DNA of 17,368 nucleotides from an uncultured Clostridia bacterium (GTDB lineage: Bacteria; Bacillota; Clostridia; Christensenellales; Aristaeellaceae), in assembly GCA_937934775.1 (NCBI GenBank), contig CALGYL010000330.1, positions 1 through 17,368 of the forward strand, given 5' to 3'. The notes under the pieces are model-generated. The model saw only the letters and a list, made by a program, of their open reading frames with translations, made no database searches and was not told the DNA's origin. A program made the translations under genes and the position numbers. Below are positions 6,499 through 11,564 of the stretch, piece after piece. Within the stretch, counting starts at the first letter, position 1. Each line of letters opens with the position of its first letter.

Positions 6499-7266
6499 AT
6501 GACTGATGGACTGATTGAAGCCATCAAAGCCGGTGACAAGTCAAGGCTGGCCGAGCTGTACACGGAGAACCGAGGCCTCCTGTACTCGCTGGCCCGGCGC
6601 TACTGCGGGATAGACCCGGCCTCAGATATGGACGACCTGATGCAGGCCGGATATCTTGGCCTAGTGACCGCGGTGGATGCCTGGGACCCCGCCGCCTATG
6701 CGTGGTCCACCGTCGCAGTTCCGTATGTCAGGAACGCCATGCGCAAGGCTGTTGGGATTGCTGGAACACGCAAGCGCGCGCACCTGGGCGCTGTATCGCT
6801 GGACGCACCGCTACCCGGCGGCGAGGACGGCGACACCACACGCGCCGATCTCCTGGCCGACGAGCGCCTACCAGATGCCGACGAGGATCTTCTCCGCGCC
6901 GAGATCGTGCGCACCGTCCGCGTTGCCGTGGACGCGATCCCGAACGCGCGCCAGGCCGAGGCCGTCCGCCTTCGCCAGCTGGAGGGCATGAGCGGACGGC
7001 GCGTAGGCGAAGCACTGGGCTGCTCTCGTGAGCGAGTACGACAGCTGGAGCGCGACGGCTTGAAGGTGCTGCGCCATGACAGGCACATGCGCGAGCTGCG
7101 CCGGGCTTACTGCCTCGACCAAGAGACGCGCTTTCACGCGCACAAGGGCGTGGGCGCCTTCCTGAGCGACTGGACAAGCTCGACAGAGGCATCGGCTATG
7201 TGGAGGATTGAACGGGCACGGGCGGTCTACGAGATCCCTGCTACGGTGCAGGCTGGCGAGCCATAG
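6499..7266 (+). CDS. Sigma-70-family RNA polymerase sigma factor carried by the element
   Basis: A 255-residue sigma-70-like protein expected to direct RNA polymerase to alternative promoters. Region 2 is at about 19-90 (DMDDLMQAGYLGLVTAVDAWDP, then STVAVPYVRNAMRKA). Region 4 with its helix-turn-helix is at about 133-195 (MSGRRVGEALGCSRERVRQLERDGLKVL). Between them is an acidic linker, and the extra 60-residue tail (about 196-255) belongs to neither region and has no known function. I chose ATG 6499 because GGGAGG (6485-6490) lies eight bases upstream; the frame is open back to a GTG at 6451 without a ribosome binding site. Likely targets are late promoters of the element or of a helper phage, which is inference. 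Confidence 0.85.
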   Translation: MTDGLIEAIKAGDKSRLAELYTENRGLLYSLARRYCGIDPASDMDDLMQAGYLGLVTAVDAWDPAAYAWSTVAVPYVRNAMRKAVGIAGTRKRAHLGAVSLDAPLPGGEDGDTTRADLLADERLPDADEDLLRAEIVRTVRVAVDAIPNARQAEAVRLRQLEGMSGRRVGEALGCSRERVRQLERDGLKVLRHDRHMRELRRAYCLDQETRFHAHKGVGAFLSDWTSSTEASAMWRIERARAVYEIPATVQAGEP

Positions 7267-7344
7267 CCCCCACGCTGAGGCTGGGCATAGCTGGAACGGT
7301 GAACCGTAGCGCCTTCATCTGCACGATAGACGGGGCATTGCATA

Positions 7345-7362
7345 GGGGGGTGTAGTCCCCCC
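7345..7362. other. G6/C6 hairpin in the 7267-7541 gap
   Basis: GGGGGG-TGTAGT-CCCCCC forms a short perfect G-C hairpin. The gap 7267-7541 lies between two convergent genes and holds no supported gene. The hairpin has no U-tract; its role is unknown. Confidence 0.4.
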
Positions 7363-7466
7363 GGCTGAAAATGTTTCGTTGCCATGCTGGAGGAAGCGCG
7401 TCCCTCTCATGCGCGTAAAAAGTTCCCCGATCAACTCTCTATGGCGGCAAAAATCGGCGCCAAACA

Positions 7467-7499
7467 CACCGGAGAGGGAAGACGTTTCCCCCTCCGGTG
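7467..7499. terminator. Hairpin between convergent sigma and NYN genes
   Basis: CACCGGAG (7467-7474) pairs with CTCCGGTG (7492-7499), and inside it GGGAA (7476-7480) with TTCCC (7486-7490), loop about five bases. It lies 43 bases downstream of the NYN stop and 200 downstream of the sigma stop. It lacks a U-tract, so termination is possible but unproven. Confidence 0.45.
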
Positions 7500-7541
7500 A
7501 ACTGTCCTCGCGCCGTTCTCATGCAGAGAGGCGGGGGCATG

Positions 7542-8216
7542 CTATTCTGCTTCTTCCGGGGCAACGCTCTGCGTGGGCCGGCATGTTCTGTGAGTGTACA
7601 GCCCGTCTATGTGCTCATTGAGGCTTGGCCGGATCGGCGCGCCCATCGGATCAAGGACAAAGTCTATGCCTTCCCGGCGCGCCAGCTTCGCAGCCGGGAC
7701 AAAGTCGCTGTCGCCCGCGATCAAAAACAGCTTATTGATCTGCTTTTTATACGCCATCGACGCGATATCTACGCCGATGCGCATGTCCACACCCTTTTGC
7801 TCGATGTTCAGAGTGAAGTCGGTCTCCTGCAGGTCTTCGAGCTTGATAACCTTTCTGCAGAGCTTCTTCGTTGCCTCCGCATTGATAGTGTAGCACATAT
7901 GGTTTTCAGATAACTCACCAAGGCGGAGAGCAACTTTTCTCTTGTTGCGCATCTCCTCCTGGAAGTCCATCATCCACTTGTAAAGCGGTGACTTCGCGAG
8001 GTCAATTTGCCGCTGCGAAAGCGGATGGAATACCTTCTTAGAGCTTGGTGGGCAATCGTAGTAGAATATGCGGTATAGCTTGTCGTGTACTGTGAGATGC
8101 TGCCTACAGTAGTCTATGAGCTCCTCGGCCCGCTCGCCGGGTGTTTTTAGCCCCCAGTGTTGCTGCGCCTTACGCTGATAGAATCCGCCATCAACCAAAA
8201 CCGCAACGATAGACAC
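7542..8216 (-). CDS. NYN-domain (LabA/DUF88-type) probable ribonuclease
   Basis: This 224-residue protein has a PIN-like NYN fold with a complete acidic active site: D9 in VLVDGG, D144 and D150 in KGVDMRIGVDIAS, and D169/D171 in IAGDSDFVPAA. Family members are metal-dependent nucleases acting on RNA. There is no signal peptide or membrane segment. The start is GTG 8216, with AAGGAGGGAG six bases upstream. It has its own promoter (8320-8348) and a leader containing a terminator-like stem, so it is separately controlled from the small-gene cluster upstream. In a mobile element the job could be defence, helper interference or RNA turnover; the sequence does not decide between them. Confidence 0.87.
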   Translation of the reverse strand: MSIVAVLVDGGFYQRKAQQHWGLKTPGERAEELIDYCRQHLTVHDKLYRIFYYDCPPSSKKVFHPLSQRQIDLAKSPLYKWMMDFQEEMRNKRKVALRLGELSENHMCYTINAEATKKLCRKVIKLEDLQETDFTLNIEQKGVDMRIGVDIASMAYKKQINKLFLIAGDSDFVPAAKLARREGIDFVLDPMGAPIRPSLNEHIDGLYTHRTCRPTQSVAPEEAE

Positions 8217-8233
8217 CGTGCTCCCTCCTTAGT

Positions 8234-8288
8234 AAAAAGCCCTTGGGTTCGGCGCATCCCTGATTGTGGGAGGCTTACTGCCAAGGGC
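8234..8288 (-). promoter_or_regulatory. Structured leader with terminator/attenuator ahead of NYN gene
   Basis: Read on the minus strand, GCCCTTGG (8288-8281) pairs with CCAAGGGC (8246-8239), followed by five T (8238-8234), which is an intrinsic terminator. It sits just before the ribosome binding site of the NYN gene and not at the end of a gene. The 34-base interior forms a second stem, TCCC/GGGA around ACAATCA, flanked by two purine-rich internal loops. An additional hairpin CGTGAA-N5-TTCACG (8314-8298) lies at the predicted 5' end. The design is that of a riboswitch or attenuator. I do not recognise it as a known class. Confidence 0.6.
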
Positions 8289-8316
8289 GGATTAACACGT
8301 GAAGCAGGTTCACGCA

Positions 8317-8457
8317 CTAATAATATGCCCTGAGGGCGTAGAAGTCAAGCATAACCGGCAATAATTCACAATCTATCCACATTTTGGCAAAGCGCGTCAG
8401 AGAAAAACGCCCATCCCGCCTGAGTTTCTTCGCAATTTGCCGATATTCCCAAGTCTT
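8317..8457 (-). pseudogene. Possible remnant of a small gene without a start codon
   Basis: On the minus strand a 46-codon open stretch reads like protein (WEYRQIAKKLRRDG, then SLTRFAKMWIDCELLPV) and ends with TAG at 8319-8317. It is bounded upstream by an in-frame TAG at 8460-8458, and no start codon with a ribosome binding site is seen. Its last codons overlap the NYN promoter. It may be the tail of a broken gene; chance is possible. Confidence 0.35.
8320..8348 (-). promoter_or_regulatory. Promoter of the NYN gene
   Basis: TTGACT (8348-8343), 17-base spacer, TATTAT (8325-8320) on the minus strand. It is close to consensus and gives a leader of about 95 bases before the GTG. Confidence 0.75.
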
Positions 8458-8501
8458 CTATGCGCGCACGCGCGCGGGGGCTCGGCTATTCCCGCACCGA
8501 T

Positions 8502-8520
8502 CCTCCAGCACCGCGCTTCA
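8502..8520 (-). repeat. Intergenic repeat, fragment D
   Basis: It holds the 13-mer GCGGTGCTGGAGG (minus strand, 8514-8502), exactly as in copy C, directly after the stop of the 8518-8763 gene. It is the shortest and least certain member of the family. Confidence 0.35.
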
Positions 8521-8763
8521 GACCAGTGGCGGAACTTCGTCCATCTGGCCGCCGTTGATCAGAATGCGGCTGCGCAGGGTGTCCAGCGTCTCGAAGTATC
8601 CGAGAGCGCGGCCAGCTTCGAAGCATTCCCGCTCGCGTGGATCCTTGATGTAGCTGCAGGCCTCCCCGGCGCGCGCCTCCTGGTATCTCTCTGTCATTAC
8701 GGTGAGCGCATCCTCTAGGGCCTCCGTCAAATCCTCCAGGCTCATTTCGTCGAAGTTCCACAC
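8518..8763 (-). CDS. Small acidic hypothetical protein
   Basis: An 81-residue soluble protein that is predicted mostly helical (begins MWNFDEMSLEDLTEALEDAL, ends GGQMDEVPPLV). I do not recognise it. I chose GTG 8763 because AAGGGAG lies ten bases upstream; an in-frame GTG at 8790 would extend it by nine residues but has no good ribosome binding site. It is the fourth gene of the leftward small-gene cluster. A 118-codon overlapping frame to 8842 is composition-driven and was set aside. Confidence 0.62.
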   Translation of the reverse strand: MWNFDEMSLEDLTEALEDALTVMTERYQEARAGEACSYIKDPRERECFEAGRALGYFETLDTLRSRILINGGQMDEVPPLV

Positions 8764-8798
8764 GTGAGCATCGCTCCCTTCTTTGTCCACGTTTCACT

Positions 8799-8900
8799 GG
8801 CGGCCGCGCGGAGCTGTGCAACGCCTCCAGCACCGCGGACATGGGTTTGCTTCTCCGACGTACGCGGAGGCTCTACGAGGCGCATATGGGCCGCAGAAGG
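8799..8900 (-). repeat. Intergenic repeat, copy C
   Basis: It follows the stop of the 54-residue gene. On the minus strand it carries GCCTCGTAGAGCC, then a CTCCG/CGGAG hairpin, GCGGTGCTGGAGG and CGCGCGGCCGCC, in the same order as in copies A and B but with a shortened middle. Confidence 0.45.
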
Positions 8901-8902
8901 CA

Positions 8903-9067
8903 TCACTCTTCGACTTGCTTTTCTTGCCCTCCGCAAGCCGCCTCCAGCTCCTTCAATTCTTCTTCCAGTGACGAATCGTCAATCAACCGGAACAGCGTCC
9001 CCTCTGGATACGATTCGATCGGTCTGTCCGGGTCGAAGTCCTGTAACCGGATTATGTTGTCAGGCAT
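8903..9067 (-). CDS. 54-residue hypothetical acidic protein
   Basis: The minus strand encodes 54 residues starting MPDNIIRLQDFDPDRPIESY and ending in a strongly charged helix (SLEEELKELEAAC, then KQVEE). AAGGAGG stands 11 bases before the ATG at 9067, and the frame closes with TGA at 8905-8903. Codon use looks natural and no other frame is better. It is the third gene of the leftward cluster; function unknown. Confidence 0.6.
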   Translation of the reverse strand: MPDNIIRLQDFDPDRPIESYPEGTLFRLIDDSSLEEELKELEAACGGQEKQVEE

Positions 9068-9131
9068 GGGCTGTTAATCCTCCTTCTGGCCATTCCTCCA
9101 GCCCCCTACGCGCAAGCGTAGTCCTTCACGC

Positions 9132-9213
9132 GGGGCCGCGCTGCGCCTCCAGCCGAGCGGGTGGGACTTTGTGCCTCCAGTGCGGAGAACGGCCCTACGA
9201 GGCTTCTGGAGGC
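9132..9213 (-). repeat. Intergenic repeat, copy A
   Basis: On the minus strand it reads from GCCTCCAG through AGAAGCCTCGTAGGGCCGT and CTGGAGGCACAAAG to GCAGCGCGGCCCC. GCCTCCAG and CTGGAGGC form an 8-bp stem. It aligns with copy B over most of its length with gaps. The last codons and TAG stop of the HTH gene (9195-9461) lie inside it. Confidence 0.55.
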
Positions 9214-9461
9214 TCCTGAACGTGCTCCGGGTCTCCAAGGACATCCCGCCGGACGTACTCGAGGAAGGCGGCGCGGGGAATGCGGACGCGGCGGCCGGAG
9301 AGCATCACGGGGTATCCCAGCGATTTGGGGTCCTCGTAGGCCGTCAGGTTGATCGAGTAGCTGGCGACGCCCAAGAGGCGGAAGACATCGCGCGGCGCGA
9401 AGAAGGGCTTGTCCAGGGTTTTCAGCCGCGCAAACTCGGCGTGGGCTTCGGGTATTGTCAC
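9195..9461 (-). CDS. Excisionase/HTH_17-like DNA-binding protein
   Basis: An 88-residue protein starting MTIPEAHAEFARLKTLDKPF. The region PFFAPRDVFRLLGVASYSIN and then SGRRVRIPRAAFLEYVRRDV has the layout of a winged HTH excisionase-type domain, a second one in this element besides 3256-3489. I chose GTG 9461 because AAGGGGG lies eight bases upstream; an in-frame ATG at 9497 adds 12 residues without a clear ribosome binding site. It is the second gene of the leftward cluster, behind a palindrome at 9512-9541. It could regulate the small-gene cluster or assist excision. Confidence 0.7.
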   Translation of the reverse strand: MTIPEAHAEFARLKTLDKPFFAPRDVFRLLGVASYSINLTAYEDPKSLGYPVMLSGRRVRIPRAAFLEYVRRDVLGDPEHVQEPPEAS

Positions 9462-9511
9462 ACGTATCGCCCCCTTGCGCGCTGGTTCGAAGACCATTTA
9501 CATGAAACCGC

Positions 9512-9541
9512 CAGCGCATATACACGGAAGCATATGCGCTG
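9512..9541. promoter_or_regulatory. Palindrome upstream of the second HTH gene
   Basis: CAGCGCATAT (9512-9521) and ATATGCGCTG (9532-9541) form a perfect 10-bp inverted repeat with a 10-base spacer. It could be an operator or an RNA hairpin in the cluster's transcript. No promoter is obvious beside it. Confidence 0.45.
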
Positions 9542-9579
9542 TGTGTGCGGCCTATTCCTCCGCCCGCACGGAGCTTCTG

Positions 9580-9670
9580 GGGGCCGCGCTACACCTCAGG
9601 CCCGTGGGGCGGGCGTTTGTTCCACCAGCACCGCAGACGGCTCTACAGGCTTCTGCGGGCCGCTGGAGGC
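9580..9670 (-). repeat. Intergenic repeat, copy B
   Basis: On the minus strand it begins right after the RHH gene stop and holds nested stems (CCTCCAGC with GCTGGTGG, and CGCAGA with TCTGCG) around AGCCTGTAGAGCCG. It then runs through GGAACAAACGCCC to GTAGCGCGGCCCC. Copy A shares this order. Just beyond it, CGGAGGAATAGGCC (9562-9549) repeats the end of the RHH gene (9681-9668), so part of that 3' end was duplicated with it. Confidence 0.55.
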
Positions 9671-9886
9671 CTATTCCTCCGGTTGTGCTTCCGGCCATTC
9701 CTCCAGCCCCATACGGGCCTGTACGGCCTTGCCTACGTATGCGTTGATAGATTCCCCAGCCTGATCCGCGGCGGCCTGGATGGCGGCTTTCTGGCCTTTG
9801 GGGACTACGAGCTCGATGCGATCATAGGCCTTCGCCTTGTACTTGTTCTTTGCGCGCGTGCTGGCCTTCCCTTGCTGGTTTTCCAT
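9671..9886 (-). CDS. Small ribbon-helix-helix-like DNA-binding protein
   Basis: A 71-residue basic-then-acidic protein. Residues 20-60 (AYDRIELVVPKGQKAAIQAA, then AGESINAYVGKAVQARMGLE) fit an Arc/CopG-type fold: a beta strand followed by two helices. The N-terminal 20 residues are basic and probably disordered. GGGAGGCGG precedes the ATG at 9886 closely; the open frame extends upstream to 10030 but would run through the promoter. It is the first gene after the three-operator control region, so autoregulation of both divergent promoters is likely, though inferred. Confidence 0.75.
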   Translation of the reverse strand: MENQQGKASTRAKNKYKAKAYDRIELVVPKGQKAAIQAAADQAGESINAYVGKAVQARMGLEEWPEAQPEE

Positions 9887-9946
9887 GGTTCCGCCTCCCA
9901 ATAATGCCGGGCGTCTCAAATTGGACGCACCTTTACCACTGTACAT

Positions 9947-9975
9947 AGTATAGCATAACGTGTATACTTCCGCAA
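9947..9975 (-). promoter_or_regulatory. Leftward promoter of the small-gene cluster
   Basis: On the minus strand, -35 TTGCGG (9975-9970), 17-base spacer, -10 TATACT (9952-9947). The -35 lies inside operator copy 9963-9980. Confidence 0.7.
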
Positions 9976-9980
9976 GTATA
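9963..9980. promoter_or_regulatory. Operator copy 1
   Basis: TATACTT-CCGC-AAGTATA is a perfect 7+7 inverted repeat covering the -35 of the leftward promoter. Confidence 0.7.
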
Positions 9981-9995
9981 AAACTACACAAATAT

Positions 9996-10007
9996 ACTTC
10001 CGTAAGT
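9996..10007. promoter_or_regulatory. Operator copy 2
   Basis: ACTT-CCGT-AAGT lies between the two divergent promoters, with its centre 30 bp from the centre of copy 1. Confidence 0.65.
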
Positions 10008-10023
10008 TTGGCGATTCTGACGA

Positions 10024-10052
10024 TTGTCATATACTTACGGAAGTGCTATACT
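10024..10052 (+). promoter_or_regulatory. Rightward promoter of 10179-10936 genes
   Basis: TTGTCA (10024-10029), 17-base spacer, TATACT (10047-10052), near consensus. The spacer is filled by operator copy 3. The -10 context TGCTATACTATGT is identical to that of the leftward promoter. Confidence 0.75.
10033..10044. promoter_or_regulatory. Operator copy 3
   Basis: ACTT-ACGG-AAGT is the exact reverse complement of copy 2. It sits between the -35 and -10 of the rightward promoter, where a bound protein would block RNA polymerase. Its centre is 37 bp from that of copy 2. Confidence 0.68.
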
Positions 10053-10178
10053 ATGTCCAGAGGTTGAGAGAAGCCAAGAAGCCCAACGGGGACCTGATGC
10101 AGCCGCCAGAGCAGACGCCAAGAGCCGCCGCAAAGCCGCCCCGCCCTCAACCGATCAAAACGAAGGAGGAACCCCACA

Positions 10179-10448
10179 ATGTCACAGCTGGAAATCGTCG
10201 CCACCGTCCAGGAGCTGCAGGAGCTTCGCCGGATGCAGGAAGAACTTGAGGCCGCTATTGAGGCCGCGCAGGACAAGATCAAGGCCCACATGGGCGAGGC
10301 CGAAGAACTGACCGCCGGGGCATTCAAGGTCACCTGGAAGGCCGTCACCAGCGCCCGCCTGGACGCCGCGGCCCTCAAGAAGGCCCTGCCGGAAGTGGCC
10401 GAGCGCTTCACCAAGACCACCACCGCCCGGCGCTTCCTGGTAGCGTAA
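10179..10448 (+). CDS. Small phage-type coiled-coil protein, function unknown
   Basis: An 89-residue soluble protein. The first half is a continuous charged helix (about 4-40, QELQELRRMQEELEAAIEAA), a likely coiled coil. The second half (ELTAGAFKVTWKAVTSARLD, then TKTTTARRFLVA) is beta-rich. From memory, proteins with this layout occur in clostridial prophages beside YqaJ/RecT-type recombination genes; no such gene is here. GAAGGAGG lies nine bases before the ATG. It is the first gene of the rightward transcript from 10024-10052, with a leader of about 120 bases holding no convincing gene. Confidence 0.72.
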   Translation: MSQLEIVATVQELQELRRMQEELEAAIEAAQDKIKAHMGEAEELTAGAFKVTWKAVTSARLDAAALKKALPEVAERFTKTTTARRFLVA

Positions 10449-10500
10449 AAGCCGCCCACATTCCACAGCGACGGCTTTCACCCGATCAACCAAACCACAA

Positions 10501-10543
10501 GGGCTGGAGGCTCACCGACAGTATACCGCGGGGCCTCCAGCCC
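10501..10543 (+). other. Long hairpin between the two rightward genes
   Basis: GGGCTGGAGGC (10501-10511) pairs perfectly with GCCTCCAGCCC (10533-10543) around a 21-base loop. It ends 27 bases before the next start codon and has no U-tract, so it may be an mRNA processing or stability element. The GGCTGGAGG arm recalls the small-gene repeats. Confidence 0.5.
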
Positions 10544-10570
10544 GTCAAGAGCGAAAGGAGAGGCGGACAA

Positions 10571-10936
10571 ATGCAGATTGAGAGATTGGTCAGGGATCCC
10601 GAGTACGCCCAGCGACAAGCCGCAAAAGGCGGCGCGTTCTTCCAGGGATGGACTTCCGGCCTGCTCCCGGGAGTGGATTTCGCCCCGGTTGTGGCCCGGG
10701 ATGCTCTGCGCATCTATGACAAGCGGCAGCCGCTCCCCGAGACCATAACGCGGGTGCTGGAGGAGATCGAGCACCAGGCCCAACCCAGTGACCCGCTCAA
10801 GATCGCTTTCGTCCTCGGATGGATGACGGGAAAGGCGCACGAGCGCTGGCGGGTGAACGACCCGGAGGCCAAGCGCCTTCTCTGGGAAGCCCGGCGGAAG
10901 GGCCGCCGCGCTGCCTTACGCCAAGGGGCGATCTGA
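10571..10936 (+). CDS. Hypothetical protein at the right end of the element
   Basis: A 121-residue soluble protein that I do not recognise (starts MQIERLVRDPEYAQRQAAKG). The first part has a small aromatic-rich segment (GGAFFQGWTSGLLPGVDF), the middle is helical, and the C-terminus is strongly basic (WEARRKGRRAALRQGAI), which would suit nucleic-acid binding. AAAGGAG and GGCGG precede the ATG. It is the last gene before the arm repeat and attR and probably shares the transcript with 10179-10448. Region 10937-11027 has no gene. Confidence 0.65.
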   Translation: MQIERLVRDPEYAQRQAAKGGAFFQGWTSGLLPGVDFAPVVARDALRIYDKRQPLPETITRVLEEIEHQAQPSDPLKIAFVLGWMTGKAHERWRVNDPEAKRLLWEARRKGRRAALRQGAI

Positions 10937-11027
10937 AGGATTATGCAAGCGCCCCACAGGCCTCCATACAACCCGCTTTATAAACCTGAATCCCGCGGGC
11001 GGAAACGCGCGGAAAGTGTCGAAAGTC

Positions 11028-11050
11028 TGACCACAGTTTTGACCACAATT
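11028..11050. repeat. Integrase arm-type repeat, right
   Basis: A 23-bp perfect direct copy of 1373-1395, 115 bp inside attR. In the excised circle the two copies would flank the attP core in the same orientation, as arm sites do. The intervening 11051-11165 holds no gene; it includes CGGTTC/GAGCCG (11132-11156 region), a possible accessory stem next to the core. Confidence 0.75.
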
Positions 11051-11165
11051 CTCCTTTCCTCCACTTTTCCGCCGTTGCTCAATGGCCCGCGGAAACCCTC
11101 GAAGCCCAGGCATTTCAGCATCACGGTTTCTCTCGGTTCGCCCCTGTTTATTGAGCCGAGTATAA

Positions 11166-11190
11166 TTCGAATCCCTCCTCCTCCGCCACA
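11166..11190. repeat. attR core repeat (displaced tRNA-Ser 3' end)
   Basis: 25 bp identical to 1290-1314, including the encoded CCA. The upstream bases do not continue the tRNA, so it is an orphan 3' fragment left by integration. Confidence 0.92.
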
Positions 11191-11191
11191 G

Positions 11192-11230
11192 AAAGTCCCC
11201 GAAGACATTGCGTTTTCGGGGACTTTTCTT
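11192..11230 (+). terminator. Original tRNA-Ser terminator, separated by the insertion
   Basis: A 12-bp stem, AAAGTCCCCGAA (11192-11203) with TTCGGGGACTTT (11215-11226), followed by a T-rich tail. It directly follows the attR core, where the tRNA's own terminator would lie in the empty site. 11231-11564 then holds no gene, only a 7-bp inverted repeat (CGCCCTC 11388-11394, GAGGGCG 11424-11430). Confidence 0.82.
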
Positions 11231-11514
11231 TTGCCGCTTTTGCTTCATGTCAAACGGAATGGGCCGATCGCGCTTCCGCGACGATCTACAGACAGGCGAG
11301 GCGTTTGACGCCAATCCAAAACATGAATTACACCAACTTGAAATATTAGCGCATCGTTGCGCCGGGTCTTTTCGCGTATCGCTGTGTCGCCCTCCGCGTT
11401 CGCGTAACGCCGCATTTCACGCCGAGGGCGTATTCCGAAGTGTCCCTCGCTTCAATTTCTCGAAGGAATGCCCGCGCCGTCTGTTTTTTCGTACCATTTA
11501 TTGATGCGGCATGT

Positions 11515-11520
11515 TATAAT
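11515..11520 (+). promoter_or_regulatory. -10 element of the diguanylate cyclase gene
   Basis: A consensus TATAAT 45 bases before the start codon. No good -35 is found at the usual distance, so an activator or an extended -10 (preceded by TGT) may be needed. Confidence 0.4.
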
Positions 11521-11564
11521 GAACGCGACAGGTCCGATTAAACCGGTGAAATGGAGAAATTCGG

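Larger units (their letters stand above)
1290..11190. mobile_element. Integrated PICI/satellite-like element, about 9.9 kb, in tRNA-Ser
   Basis: The boundaries are a perfect 25-bp direct repeat of the tRNA 3' end (1290-1314 and 11166-11190), giving an excisable unit of 9,876 bp. Gene order from the left is integrase, coupled repressor, divergent promoter, excisionase-like HTH, primase-helicase, iterons, sigma factor, NYN nuclease, small-gene cluster, divergent control region and two small rightward genes. The int-repressor/excisionase/primase/origin arrangement matches the core of phage-inducible chromosomal islands. There is no terminase, capsid, tail, holin, relaxase or type IV secretion gene, so the element is probably dependent on a helper for transfer. 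A degraded prophage or small plasmid-like integrative element is an alternative reading. Confidence 0.85.

Noticed and set aside
8234..8314. 6S RNA, SRP RNA or a known riboswitch upstream of the NYN gene
   Set aside because: None of the conserved motifs of these RNAs that I know is present; only hairpin and terminator architecture can be supported.
8486..8842. 118-codon minus-strand frame (starts MSAVLEALHSSARPP)
   Set aside because: It overlaps the better 81-residue gene in another frame and its start lies inside an intergenic repeat without a ribosome binding site.
8502..9670. Integron-type gene cassettes with attC sites
   Set aside because: The gene-then-repeat pattern suggested cassettes, but I found no paired GTTRRRY/RYYYAAC core sites and no IntI-specific domain in the integrase.
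10063..10249. Possible leader ORF from TTG 10063 in the rightward operon
   Set aside because: It overlaps the well-supported gene at 10179 by 71 bases, has a poorly spaced ribosome binding site and a Pro/Arg-rich sequence.
1290..11190. Full prophage or integrative conjugative element
   Set aside because: No structural, lysis, terminase, relaxase or secretion gene could be found in any frame between the att sites.
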